Source: Oopsacas minuta
Lineage: Eukaryota > Porifera > Hexactinellida > Lyssacinosida > Leucopsacidae
Direction of reading: 5' to 3'
Assembly: GCA_024704765.1 (NCBI GenBank)
Contig: JAKMXF010000044.1
Coordinates: 186,001 to 250,000 of the forward strand
DNA length: 64,000 bases
How positions within the stretch are numbered: the first letter of the stretch is position 1; each line of letters begins with the position of its first letter. The notes beneath the pieces are model-generated. The model did no database searches. It had not been told where the DNA came from and saw only the letters and a program-made list of their open reading frames with translations. Positions 35,160 to 47,070 of the stretch are shown here, piece by piece. The translations under genes were made by a program, and so were the position numbers.

Positions 35160-36114
35160 GATACCATGGTATAATTTTTGAAACGATAACTTTACTAATT
35201 TACTGATTATAGCATTTTAACATTAGAGTATTTTTTTATATAATTACGAACTAAACAAGCAGATGACATCATTTTGGCCGAGAAATACTTTGTAAATAAT
35301 ATTCAATCAATCCATGGTCCAAATTCTTTAGTGACCACCATTGCTTGAGTGTATAGAAGCTATGGCAAAACTTATAAATCATTGTGAGTGGTAATATGAT
35401 TTGATAATTATTTTCAAATATATATGCATGTATTGAAAGCACCAATTACGTACTTTTGTTTAAAACACGGTTGAAAAACTTTGGTCAATATTGAAAGATA
35501 ATGTTGGAAAAATGGCAAATGTTAATAAGCTGGAAGACTTAATTCTATAAGTCAAATCTGTATGTGTTGACATAGACCCTGATATTCTAGAAAATGTAGT
35601 TTGCGGTATGCCAGCTAGGATAAAACTTGTATTAGATAGGAATTGTAGTTATAGTAGCAAATAACTGGAACAATTACTCGAAAACGGAAAACTCTACTAA
35701 CATTTTACTGACCCGTCAAGACATATGATACACCCTGTATGCGGTTCTTACAGACACCATGTTTTTTTACTCATCTTCTAATTTTAAATTCTGAAGTAAT
35801 CTAGATGATGACATAAAAGAGCCTATAAACAAGATTTATCCATAGAATTATTCCAAATTTAATCATCCCCTGGACTATGTTAGATTATATAGTGGTTCTT
35901 TTGTAGTTATCCATAGTACTATCTCCTAGTTTATCGTTGGATAATTAGCTATATTGTTCTACCTTTTCCAAACCCATTTATTATTATAGTAATGTATAAT
36001 CAAAATGTGACTCAAGTTTACATTATTCTTTAATACAATTCTTCTTATCCATTGTTCGAAATACTGTTAATATATTTTCTCAAATTATGGATATATTTTA
36101 TAACAACATCAGTA
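35160..36114. other. No gene recognised; short mariner-like fragment possible
   Basis: Around 35465-35600 a weak plus-strand reading (VEKLWSILKDNVGKMANVNK, then PDILENVVCGMPARI) resembles the C-terminal end of Tc1-type transposases. It is too short and decayed to place further. Confidence 0.35.
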
Positions 36115-36648
36115 CAGGCAGCCCTCGCCGTTTGCATGGTTACTTTCCTGAGAATTATCGCGAATGGAAAAATCGCGAACGGCCAGACGTTAGTCCAATG
36201 GGAATAGTGGGGTTAAGCTTCAAAAGACAAACAATAAGTGGTAATAAATATGATCAGAATGTATAACTAGGAAATTATTACGAGTTGTAAAAAGCTAATT
36301 GTATTCACTGAGTGAAAAGTATTACTTATGAGGGCATAAGAAAGTAAAACTTGTGTATTTTGCATAAGAAAAGTTTCTGTTTCACTTGATTAATATTCAA
36401 CAAAAACACTAGACATGTTGAAATAGAGAATGCATGCAGGCTATTTATCGAGAAAAATACACTTTCCCCATAGTAGTGAATACAAAAGATTAAAATATAT
36501 AAATTTTCTACCAAACTGACATAACTTGTAACAAAAACAGTGAAAAATCGAGGGAATACATCATGAAAGCTGAAACGAAACACAAAAATATTTTCAGCGA
36601 ATAATCGCAACAGCGAACGGCAAACTCGCGAATGGCGAGGGCTGCCTG
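36115..36648. mobile_element. pogo/Tigger-type MITE, 534 bp
   Basis: The perfect 15-bp TIRs CAGGCAGCCCTCGCC and GGCGAGGGCTGCCTG are flanked by TA on both sides. The CAGGCA...CCTCG start and TA target are the hallmarks of pogo/Tigger elements. Its right half closely matches 59640-59853 and its middle matches 58690-58810. It has no transposase. Confidence 0.85.
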
Positions 36649-36652
36649 TATA

Positions 36653-37568
36653 CAGGCCCGGTCCCTGAGTCGGGTTCTAAATCCGCCGCTCTAGGCAAAT
36701 TTGAAGCCGTGCCGCCCCCAAATTTCGAATACATGTCATAAAAATATTAAATGAAGTGTAGGTAGTAGAGTTTTAACAATAACCTAAGTATCAAAATCCA
36801 ATTTTCTAGCATTAGTTTTAGCAAATTCAGTCACTAGTTTCTTAAGATCTGGCTTTTGCGCTATTTCATGTTCAACAGATATTGTTTACAAGCCCACAAG
36901 TCCTTCCTGTATCACTGAAGAACGAATATATGTTTTTATCAGTTTCAGATTCAAAAAACTTCTCTCACCACTTGCACAGAAACTGAGAGTGTTAACAGGA
37001 TACGTAGAGCGATAAATGTATTTGGAAAATTTACAACAAAAGAGGTCAGGTTGGAACCAGGCCTTATTTGGGCGGGCCGCGCACCCAGGGGTGAGTGATA
37101 TTCGGGAAATATTTATGAGGAAGCGGGAAAATGACCATATCAGGTGCTAGCTCCATGTTCATAATCCATTAGGTTGGACGAAATTTCAACTATTCATACT
37201 TAGGATGTGGGATTCCTAACTTTAGGTGAAGTCCTGATTGGTAACTGATAAACTGGGGAAGTTATGGCCTTGCTAAATTCTTAAAACAAACAAAACATTG
37301 AGTACTCGGAATTTACGAGGAAAAACTATTTAAGAATTGGGCAATTTAGTTTACGGATTATGAAATCAAATTGGGTGAAAATAAGCCTAATTGATGTGTG
37401 TTTTGGGTTATGGACGTGGGATAATCAGAGGATGAGCATTTTCAATTGACATAAGCAAGTGATCGTTGTGTGTACTTCAATTGTTAACTCAGATTACAAA
37501 CATGCTGCCCACTAAATTGTGCCTCCCTAGGCGACTGCCTAGTTCGTCTAGTGGAAGGACCAGCCCTG
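36653..37568 (-). mobile_element. hAT element remnant with near-perfect target duplication
   Basis: The left end CAGGCCCGGTCCCTGAG and the right end (inverse CAGGGCTGGTCCTTCC) are hAT-type, with GGCAGTCGCCTAGGGAGGC-like sequence inside the right end. The flanks CCTGTATA (36645-36652) and CGTGTATA (37569-37576) agree at 7 of 8 positions. A minus-strand stretch at about 36790-36990 reads ERSFLNLKLIKTYIRSS and then KKLVTEFAKTNARKLDF, the hAT C-terminal dimerisation region. The rest of the gene is deleted. Confidence 0.75.
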
Positions 37569-37929
37569 CGTGTATATATTATAGTAAAAGTCGATTGTAC
37601 ATGTTCACAATGGCCCAGCTGCAAGCTCACTGGGTCGGGTGTACTTGTATCAGTATGTTAATATTCATTTACAACTCGTTAATCATCACAATTATTATCT
37701 AATCAAGATAGCCTAAATATTGTACATGCCTACTTCCCATACTAAGCTAACAGGAGTGTCAGAGGGAATACTTTTCCTCCGAGAATCCTGTTCCCTCCAA
37801 CAATATTCCCTATGGATTCTTTTTATTCCAAGTTTCCCCTTTGTGAATTAAGTACGTTTTTGGAAGTTGGAGCTTTTTTTTTCAAATGAAAGTGATCAAA
37901 CGTTACGATTTTTCTAGGGTAATGAGTTT

Positions 37930-39423
37930 ATGGATCGCAAACCTAACCCTACAGCTCCGCAAGAATCGATAACAGCTCTCTCCTCGAAGCGGCCTAAAGC
38001 AAGGACTCGCAAATGCACTAAGGTTCTCCCACGCAGAGGCTACATTTCTATAATCAGGATATCAGTAAGGACCCGTTCTAAACCTATGTTACCACGTTCA
38101 GCTCAAGGTGAAATACAGAGAGATCGCACATACCATCTGGTATGAGAGTCCTTGATGCGGTTATCCTAGCAGAGGTATTCTCTACGTTTCGTTGCAACGA
38201 CTGTATTGACCGTTTTGCCCTATACGAAGAAAGTTTGATCCATGGCTTGCAGACTATCTCCAGGGTCGAATGCGATAGATGTAATCAAGAACATGCTAGG
38301 TTCCCTTCTTCACGCTCTCTCGACATACCTAGCTACCATACCTGTGTCAATATGCCATTTACATCGAGGGATATGATTGAAGTTACCATGAGATCTGTAA
38401 TGGCTGTACACTGAACTTGTATGTCGTGGCGTAGCTTACACAAGATTTCAAGAATATTTGATATGTTGCCACCACTTCAAAGCATCCCATCTCTATACTT
38501 ACATTGTCTAGAAGCTGTTACCACTGCTGGAGTAACAACTGCTATGTCTGATACAACTAAACAGTTACACCAACTAATAGACTGTGAACGATCGCCTGGA
38601 CCAAACGATACAACTTACTATCAGTTTCGAGAGCTCCTGGAAGACCAGAGGATTCTATTCAAATATAGGCTTCGGTGCTGTTATCTCTAGTGACACCAAG
38701 AAGGTATTAGACTACGAGATCATGAGCCGACTCTGCGAGAAGTGCTCTATATAGACAGAGGAGAACCAACAAGATAGAGCGGTAGAGTACTAGAGGTAGT
38801 TGGAAGGTCATAAGGCCAACTGTAACAGAAACTACATCGGATCTTCTCAAAGTATGGATCCAGAAGTAGCCAAGCGGATTTGAGTCGGCCTTAGAGAAGA
38901 ATCGTTTGGTTTACTCGGTGTTTGTTGGGGAAGTAATCTAAGATTCAAAGAGCTTCCAGCAGCTGAAAGAGCTAGATCCATACCCTCTAGTGAAGATACG
39001 AAAAGAAGAGTGTAAAACACATGTAGCCAAGCGTCTGAAGAAGGCCAAAAGAACAATAAACGAAGTACAAAGAATCATTCTTATGTACAACACGCACTCT
39101 CTGAATGGAAGGTTGGCTATATTGCTGCAAATTATTCTACTTTTATCTATCAACATCGTGATTCAAAAGCAACCTAGCTGTGTACAGGTCTACACGTACT
39201 AGTTGATCATGTGGTAAGGGATCATTCGGGCTGTTCTACTGGGTAGAAATCATGCTGCCGGTGGAGAAGCCCATCAAACTCTACAACACCCACTGCTTTG
39301 ACAACCTTCACACCAATTGATATCGAAAAGGTGAAAGAAGTGTGGGAGTCTAGCGTATCTCCTGCCTCAACAGTCTTCTTCTGATTCTTCCAGCAGTTAT
39401 GACGAGTCTGATATCTTGTGCAG
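37930..39423 (+). pseudogene. Mutator-like transposase, main part, cut by a hAT
   Basis: The ATG at 37930 opens a basic N-terminal region. The plus strand then reads LAEVFSTFRCNDCIDRFALY and LIHGLQTISRVECDRCNQEH with two CxxC pairs, and later MPFTSRDMIEVTMRSVMAVH. After a frame change it reads SNIGFGAVISSDTKKVLDYE and IMSRLCEKC, and then GSSQSMDPEVAKRI. It ends with VKIRKEECKTHVAKRLKKA (about 38993). This follows the order of the Mutator-like transposase domain common in invertebrates (Pfam family named Mutator, from memory). At least four stops or shifts are present. The last codons before the hAT read YDESDILC and enter a PHD finger completed at 42013-42183. Confidence 0.75.
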
Positions 39424-42004
39424 CAGAGTGGACCATGGGTCGATGGGTCATGGGTCATGGGTCAGATGGGTCACGTAAATCAATGGGTCACATGGGTCAT
39501 GGGTCACGGCTCCGTGACCCATGACCCATGTGGAATTTTTATGGATTATTCAGTTTGCAAATCACTCATAATTATTGCGATATTTTCAAAAAATACTTAA
39601 GACATGCCAACAGATTATCCATGGTTTATTATGTCCATTTAGTCGTATACTAATAGGCTTACGCATTATTTTGATATTGTATGTACTTAAAAATACTTCC
39701 ATACCTTAGTTACTTACACACATATCTCACTATTCTATTGCCAAGTTTCAAATATATTTAGTAATTATGAATAAAGTTCACGGGACTTATCTACAATGAG
39801 TTTATATATATACATTATTCAATTAGTTAATATATTTCAGTTAGATGTCATGGTCTGCATCTTCTCTATGCGACGCTATTCGCAGGAATGAAGTTACATT
39901 AAAAGAGAATTTGGATAAATCGGTCAAGTCCGAATGTTGGAAATCTTTTCGAATTCTGGAGCAAAGTGATGGTAGCGAAATATTTGGCTGGTGTTGTTGT
40001 AACCGATGTTACTGTTGTATCCAATACAAAGCTGTAAAGGACGATTCAGTCAAATTATTTGGAACGAAGAATATGATTGACCACATGAGAACTTGCGTTT
40101 CGTTGTCTAACTCGTTACAGCCAACCTTAAAGTCTTACCTAAAACCGGCTCACCACAAATTTCCCAATGTTGAATGTAAAGCAATCAAAGATGCAGAGGT
40201 TAAGATGGTAGTACAGGGTGGGACATCTTTCATTTTGTGGAAAATGTCGGTCTTCGTGAATTTGCTCAATTAATGGTCCAGATGGGCAGTAAATATGGTA
40301 ATATTGATGTTGCTGATCTCCTCTATAGTCGCCAAACTATTCAACGTTCTACCTTTTTGAAAATGAAGGAATGTCAGGAACTAATTCGATGTAAAGTTGC
40401 TCAGTATGGTCAGCAAAAATGTGTCTCATTTACTACAGACCTTACTACAGACGATGTAAATAAGAACAGTTTTATGGACTTTACAGTCTTCTGGATCACT
40501 GAGGACTACGAATTATGTCACGCTATGTATAAGTGTGAATACTTTGAGCAACGGCATACAGGATACAATATTAAACAAGCTATTGACTCCATTTTATCCG
40601 AATTGAACCTTGATATTTATGACACCCCATGTACAACCGATAAGGGTTCAAACATCATAGCAGCTACAACTGATAAAACCCATGTAGATTGTCTTTGTCA
40701 CAGATTAAATACTGTCATAGATTCAGCTTGGAAGGAAATTCTTCAACAGAACGAAGAGTTAATGTATCTTGATCAATTTTGTCATGAATTGGTAAGGTTT
40801 GTCAACCACTCTTCAGGAATACAGAGTAACCTTCCTTCTACTCTGAAGCACGGAGGATTGACTCGACCTTGGAGAAGCTTATCAAACATGTTCGTCTCAA
40901 TTTTGAAAAGTCGTGAAGCGTTATTGTTTGAATTACGCAACCGGAAAAGGAACATCTTATTTCGCGTATAAATATTGATTTACTGCGTGATGTGGTAGAC
41001 TTTTTGGAGCCTTTATCTACTTTCTTTGATATGCTTGAATTTGCCAATGTGCCGACTCTTCAAAATGGCTTGCCAGTATATTACACACTTTATGAGACAT
41101 GGAAACCTAATGATTCAGATAATACGATCATTACGACTTTAAAGTCCAAGTTCCTAAAGTTTCTAACTGAAAAATTTGGTCAAGTTTGGGAATGTTGCAC
41201 TTTGTGGATACTTATTTAGATACTTCTTTGAGATATTTTGCCTTTGTGACATCTGTAGCGGATAGGAATTTATTTCTAGTTCAAGTGTTAGAAAGTATAC
41301 ACGTTTTGTCAGAAGATATAACACTAGATGATATGGGTTGTGCTAGTAAAGATGTTACAAATGAACCTGAAACTGAATGTATGGGCGAGGCTACTCCTAC
41401 AAAAAAGAAGAAGACAAATCCATTTAGTTGGTTCTACAGTATTGAGATGGCCTCCCAAAAATCTACCGATGGAATGCAATGTTCTGAATCATTAAGAGGA
41501 ACAATTGAAACCGAACTGTTTCAGTATAATTTAGAAAAAGTGCCACAACCTCGAGTCGGGTACAATCCACTCGAGTGGTGGGAAGAAAAACAGATACTTT
41601 ATCATAACCTTGCTCAGTTGGCGAAAAGAGTTTTTGTAATACCCGCTTCGTCGGCAGAAAGTGAACGTCATTATAGTGCGTTTAATGCTAGAAACATAAT
41701 TACGTCAATGAGAAACCACCTGAACCCAGAAACTGTACAGGCAATTTCTGTAGTGTTAGATGGGTACAATAATAGTTTAATTGATTAGCATCATTTAATT
41801 ATGGTTGTTACTAGTATAGACTGAGTTTCGTGTGTGTTGTTACTACTATCTGATTAGATTTTTAGAAATTGAGTCACATAATGAGTCAATGGGTCAGTTG
41901 ATGGGTCAATGGGTTGGATGGGTCCTGGGTCAATGGGTCAATGGGTCATGAGTCTTGGATACGATGGGTCATGGGTCACCAATGGTGACCCATGGTCCAC
42001 CCTG
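39424..42004 (+). mobile_element. hAT element with perfect 8-bp TSD and GGGTCAT-rich ends
   Basis: It is 2581 bp long. The TIRs are CAGAGTGGACCATGGGTC and the inverse of GACCCATGGTCCACCCTG (one mismatch). The target duplication TTGTGCAG is perfect (39416-39423 and 42005-42012). Both subterminal regions (39440-39530 and 41885-41990) are short tandem arrays of GGGTCA(A/T)(T/G) units. One transposase gene lies on the plus strand. Confidence 0.95.
39845..41788 (+). pseudogene. hAT transposase, nearly full length, three frameshifts
   Basis: The start MSWSASSLCDAIRRNEVTLK precedes a Cys/His-rich region that looks like a modified BED finger (residues about 50-90). The frame changes near 40250. It then reads CVSFTTDLTTDDVNKNSFMD with the first Asp region and PCTTDKGSNIIAA with the second. 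THVDCLCHRLNTVI follows. Frames change again near 40960 and 41195. The C terminus holds YNPLEWWEEKQILYHNLAQL and then PASSAESERHYSAFNARN, the hAT dimerisation block. The protein would be about 640 residues, normal for hAT. No in-frame stops occur apart from those caused by the shifts, so loss of activity is recent. Confidence 0.9.
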
Positions 42005-42012
42005 TTGTGCAG

Positions 42013-42183
42013 CATATGCCACCATAAAGAGCCAGACCTATAGCAAAGAGAAGATTCGGAAAGAAGAATCAATCGCAATGGGTATGCTGTGACAACTGCA
42101 ATGATTGGATTCATTGCTACTGTACTGATGTAGATTTCGAGATTGCCTCTGCTGGCTCTTTCGCCTGTGACAAGTGTTCCTGA
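42013..42183 (+). pseudogene. Mutator-like transposase, C-terminal PHD finger
   Basis: Reading continues past the hAT: the codons for CSIC span the insertion site. After a frame change the sequence is QWVCCDNCNDWIHCYC and, after a spacer, FACDKCS with a stop at 42181-42183. The Cys4-His-Cys3 ligand order with an aromatic residue two before the His is that of a PHD finger, a histone-tail reader. With 37930-39423 it forms one gene. Confidence 0.7.
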
Positions 42184-42635
42184 TGCGTAAATTGATTTGA
42201 TTTGATTCCTACATATCTCTGATTTTTCTTTTCTTATATACTATGATTATATTGATCGAAGGTGCTGTGGAATTATATTCTATATTTTAAAATCTCTTCC
42301 CAAGTTACAACCAGGTGGGAGCAGATGGTTGCAGTAAACTGCTTCCAAAAACCCTCCAGGATCAATAAATCCGACTTATGTACATTAATTTCTATTTCAA
42401 TTCAAATTTACTCTTTTCTTACGATTTGTCAAGTTTTCAATATCCTTACCAATAGTTATTTTGTAACATTTTTCTTATTTATTTTCGACTTTTCTGTAAG
42501 CCCTATTATTTAATTATTTTCATATTCTATATGTTTCTATTCTCCTTTTGTAGGCCAATGTGGGTGAATTCTTTACTATACATGATTTCGATCCTTCGAT
42601 TTTCCATGACTCCTGGTAAATGAAGTAGGATTATA

Positions 42636-42726
42636 CAGTAGAACTAGGCTAGTACGTAATCAGCTTAAGACGTACTGCCGTACTAATTTTCGTTTCCAGG
42701 GAGGTACGTTTATCCGAGTTCTACTG
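42636..42726. mobile_element. Tiny TA-flanked MITE, 91 bp
   Basis: The ends CAGTAGAACTAGG and CCGAGTTCTACTG are inverted copies, and TA flanks both. It belongs to a loose set of CAGT-starting mini-elements in this window (also 47484-47546 and 51764-52048). Confidence 0.55.
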
Positions 42727-43054
42727 TATCTATCTATATTATTTAATCTCAATTTGTGTGTGTGTGTGAATATCTATTTATCCTAAAAGACAGGCAGATT
42801 GATGTCCATTTATCCTATATACTTCATATGGCTCAAAATATAATGTGCATTGTTGTACATATCTCATAATATGTATAAACCCATCAATAACAATGTGGAT
42901 AACGCATATACTTGGGATATTCAGAGTCACTTTAGACCTAAATCATTTGTCTTGCAGAACGACAGAATTCGAACCAGTTATTTCTCCTAGTAAAGGAGAC
43001 CCGAGCAATGAATTTGGATACAAGTTCTTGAGTAATTTAACATAATATATATAT

Positions 43055-43560
43055 ATATATACTAGCGCGCTATGCTTGCTTGCGAACACTTCGTGTCCGC
43101 ATTTGGGCCTTCGGCCCTCGCTTTGTGGAAAGTTACTTTTGCTGTTCCAAATTTAATAATTGTTTACTGTTTAGTTGTAAACGACAACAAATATTAATCA
43201 CATGTTAGTAACAATATCATATTCGGAATCACCGCACCCGGTTACCTAACTTCATCGTACTATGTTTCTAGGAAAATTTTGAAATTTCAATGAGTTTTAT
43301 CTACTTTATAATCATTATAAACAACATTAAATTTTCATATGACCAACTCAAAAGTGTGAAATTCGGATTCACCATATTCAATAATCTTTAGTCAAGTTTT
43401 GTGGAATTTGTTTCCTTTCCCGATTTACACCATAGACAAAGAGATACAAACATTTTGGCGATACGAATTATGATTCAACATTCCATTTCAGCTTTCCGAG
43501 CAACGTACAAACAGACAAACAAACAAACAGACAAACTACAATTGAGATTCAGTAATACTA
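43055..43560 (+). repeat. Dispersed repeat with ACAA-rich 3' end
   Basis: It starts after a TA tract with ACTAGCGCGCTATGC and ends in ACAAACAGACAAACAAACAA followed by CAATTGAGATT. The 3' part recurs at 53545-53725 (GTGAAAT-CGGATTCA, then the same tail) and a relative of the 5' part at 50140-50200. The 3' repeat-rich tail resembles those of some RTE-like non-LTR elements or their SINEs. No reverse transcriptase was seen. Confidence 0.5.
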
Positions 43561-44595
43561 ATACTTTACCATTTTACTATTCCAAGTTTGTCCCCATATA
43601 CACGTAACTAAGTCTTCACTACGTTCGCTACCCTTTCTTCGCTCTCAATATGACACTGACTGTTAATCCGCATGCGCTATGTACTTTAAACTACATGGTT
43701 CATTGGCTAGAAGAGGCTTGTAATGATAGCGTAATCTCGGGTTTGTAACTTGAGTCCTGGTCCAAAATGGCTTCTGGAAGGGCTAGAGACACTATCTCGG
43801 GTCCATATAACGGATTTTGAGGACGGCGGTTCGATGGCGCCATTTTCAACACCGCCTGGGGTAATCTTGAATGTCAAAAGGTCATATTTCTAGGTCAAAT
43901 GGGTGAATTTTGGTAATATTTGCCCATTTTTTCTGTCTAACTAATAAACGGGAGAGATTCTGATTGTAATGAGACACAGTAGTGTATAGCAGCCCAAATT
44001 TGATATTTATTCTCATATACCGTATTGCTTTAAATACGCGCCCCGGACTTATTTTTTTCGTAGATGAGTAAACCTCGGCGCTTATTCACATTTCACCACA
44101 TCTCCGTAGATATTACTGAAGCCCTAGTAAAGAATTTTCATTGAGTGCCACTGCCTTAGTGTATAGAATGCTATGACAGTATATATTCAATATATTTATT
44201 TTATCTGGACGGAGGTGAATAATTAGGGAGGGCTGGACAATCAACAAGTGTATTCGCATTTGTATTATCTTCATCGTTTGATTTGTTTACAATCTAACAC
44301 AATTGATTTACTATTATATATTTCTGTCAGATTCTTATTTGTTTTCGATATCTATCACTTGGCTTCTAGCTTCTATTTATTATACGCTACATATGATAAC
44401 TATGGATTCCGTTCTTATGACTTCCCATTCCTTTAATTAATAGATATATTATTTCAAATTTTCTATTTGGTTTAGACTTTTGATTTCATTTTACGTATAT
44501 TCTTTTTCTTGTAATCATTTTTTATTGTTTGTTTATTAAAGGTAAGCATCTTAATCCATGCAATAATTTTAGTTGAATAATTTCATTGGCAAGTA

Positions 44596-44856
44596 CACTC
44601 GAACCTCCGAGATCCGGGCAGTGTTATCCAATTGGTGCCCGTAACTTGGAATTTGCCCCGATCTTAGAACAACCGTCGCTCTATGGTATAGTTATAACAT
44701 ACCTCGAATAATAATTGTCAGTAGTGTTGAGTTCAAATTGATAGCGAGAACATTCCCATCACTCAGTTTCTAAGTTACTGCGAGTCAATTTCTAAGTTAC
44801 TGTCATTATATGGACGCCCGGATCTTGGAGGTCCGAATCTCGGAGGTTCGAGTGTG
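44596..44856. mobile_element. MITE with CACTCGAACCTCCGAGAT ends
   Basis: The left TIR CACTCGAACCTCCGAGATCC is matched inversely at the right by GAATCTCGGAGGTTCGAGTG. The flanks are TA. It is 261 bp and non-coding, probably derived from a pogo or Tc1-type element. Confidence 0.75.
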
Positions 44857-45342
44857 TAAGCATTGTTTCAGGAATACTTAAGTAATTATAATTTTCAAAA
44901 AACTATTCATAATCAAACATTTTTCGAAAAATCATTACTGTTTATTCAAGCACAATTAATAAAATAGTAGAACTCGAGTAAGACGTAGCCACTTTGGGGA
45001 AACACCCCTTTAAGATAGACCATGAATAGTCCCAACTAACACCTTTCTCTGCAGTGCCCCATTTACACAAATGCTATTCATATATCATGTCACAAATTGT
45101 ATTTATCCCGTGAATCATACGTAAGTAAATATATTTAGTAAATTTTATTAATATAAGCTAATATTAGATGCCGTTTTGCCTTCCCAATTTTTGTAAAGAA
45201 GTTGGACGATAAACAACTAATTTATTTATATGACCTAATGTAATTCGATATAACCTAGTAAGTACAACCTCTATAAATGGGGGAATTTTGGATCTTCTTT
45301 GTTCATTTCCATCTCAGGGGTATACTATTTACATTAATTAAC

Positions 45343-45582
45343 TACCGTAAACTGAGGCTACTTTGGCCCTCTGGGTTTGCTTTAGCCCAAATATTGAAAT
45401 TTGCTTATGTATTGAATAGATATTGTATTTGTATTCGAAATTGTCTACCAATATTTGGAAACTCGGTAAAAACTTGGCAAGTCATTTTCAAGTACAATAT
45501 TGAATCCAATCTAGTTTCTTTGGAGCTTTCATATTTGGGCTAAAGCAAACCCAGTGAGCCAAAGTAGCCCCAGTTTACGGTA
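45343..45582. mobile_element. MITE with 55-bp TIRs, 240 bp
   Basis: The left end TACCGTAAACTGAGGCTACT and the right end AGTAGCCCCAGTTTACGGTA are inverted copies, and the similarity extends through GGGTTTGCTTTAGCCCAAAT. The flanks are TTAATTAA-like. The superfamily is uncertain because TA and TTAA targets are both possible here. Confidence 0.8.
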
Positions 45583-45784
45583 ATTAATTAATTAAAAGAA
45601 TAGTCGAAGCATTTAGCAAAAATGCGCACTTCATAATACGAATTATAATCGGGGAATGAGGGGAGGGGTAATTTCAATTTCGCCGCTCCCACGCTCCCCC
45701 ACTTATAGAGGTTGCACTGTATTCTAAAAGGACTTATAGATTAACTACATAGCTATTTTAAATCAAATTATTTGTAAACACATA

Positions 45785-47070
45785 CGAACGGCATTCGAAA
45801 AGTTTTGCCGTTTGATATGAAACTATTAATCTATCGGATATTTTTCCGCATCCGTCTTTTCAGACATATTTTATTAGTCTATTTTGAACTTTCATTCATT
45901 TATCTCTTCTACTTTCATAAATTAGATCATTTTAGTATACATGGCTTCTAAAATATCTCAATCTAAATCAGATCTCACAAAACGTGATTTTCGAGTAATG
46001 ATTTTGATCTTATTCAACCTACAGAAGACAAGAGTAGAAATCTATGAATCTTTACAGGAACATATCCCAGATCTAGTTCCTTCTCTAAGTACAGTTGGAC
46101 GATGGTAAGGGAATTTATTCACGGATACTTTGTTCTTGAAGATGCCCCTCTTCAGGAAGACCGAATATTTCACATAATAAAGAAAATGTTAACGAAATGC
46201 TGGATCTAATTACTAAAGATCCTCATATTACGTACGCTCAGTTAGAGTATGAAACCGAGTTATCATCGGGGACAATTAATTTCATTTTGCACAAAGAGCT
46301 TTGTGTTAGAAAGTTGAGTGCCGATGGATCCCCCATTCTTTGAACTTACAGCAAAAAATATCCCGCATAGAGTTTTGCAAAATTATGCACAATAGGTTTG
46401 CTAATGGAAGTTCAAGCTGTTTCTGAGATCCTTACAGGTGATGAGACATGGATATACCATTATGATCCAGAAACAAAGCGAATGTCAAAGGAGTGGGTTG
46501 AAGAAGATGACCCACCTCCAACCAAAGTGCGGAGGGCTAGATCTGTTGGAAACAAATGTGGGTGATTTTTTCAGATCAAGTGGGTTTGTCGAAGCTGTTG
46601 CTCTCGAGGATAGAAAGACTGTTCTGCCAACTGGTCCACTACAGTGTGCCTACCCAAAGTCATCACAGCAATTGAGTCACAGCGGGAGAAGACAGGCATT
46701 AGAGGAATTCTGCATCATCGCATACGGCAATCAGAAGTCGTGAGTTTTTGGAAAATTCTGGACTCAAAACATTGCATAACCCGCCCTACAGTCCTGATTT
46801 AGCCCCTTGCGTCTTCTGGTTGTTCCCTAGACTCAAAGATCAATTACGTGGAAGGAGATTTTCGACTAATGATGAGTCGAGACGGGCACTTTTCCAAGCG
46901 ATCGGTGACATACCCAAAGAAGAGTGGAAAAATGTTTTGATAATTGGTTTGCCAGAATGAAAAAATGTAATAGATTGTCAGGGAGAGTATTTTGAAAAAG
47001 TGTAATAGTCAAATTTATGATTACTAATATGATATGTCGGTCAACGTCAAAACTTTTCGATTGCCCCTCG
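45785..47070 (+). mobile_element. mariner element, decayed
   Basis: The left TIR CGAACGGCATTCGAAAAGTT and the right TIR AACTTTTCGATTGCCCCTCG match over about 25 bp. TA is present at both edges (45783-45784 and 47071-47072). The length is about 1.29 kb. Confidence 0.8.
45941..47004 (+). pseudogene. mariner transposase, multiply frameshifted
   Basis: MASKISQSKSDLTKRDFRVM opens the gene, followed by a helix-turn-helix with SLSTVGRW. After shifts it reads TGDETWIYHYDPETKR (first Asp, about 46438). The region expected to hold the second Asp reads HHR rather than HHDN. The final block SPDLAPCVFWLFPRLKD carries Val where the last catalytic Asp belongs. The C terminus GEYFEKV ends at 47004. Loss of two of three catalytic residues plus the shifts makes it dead. 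Confidence 0.82.

Noticed and set aside
36326-36610. 94-codon minus-strand open frame, hydrophobic
   Set aside because: Lies wholly inside the pogo-type MITE, whose other copy does not keep it open in the same way.
39440-39530. GGGTCAT array as a CRISPR-like or independent satellite array
   Set aside because: It is part of the hAT subterminal region: the same units occur at the other end of the element and nowhere else except the solo end at 52260.
42950-42985. A GAATTCGAACC match to the inverse of a tRNA B-box
   Set aside because: No A-box at the right distance and no cloverleaf could be drawn, so it is not called a tRNA.
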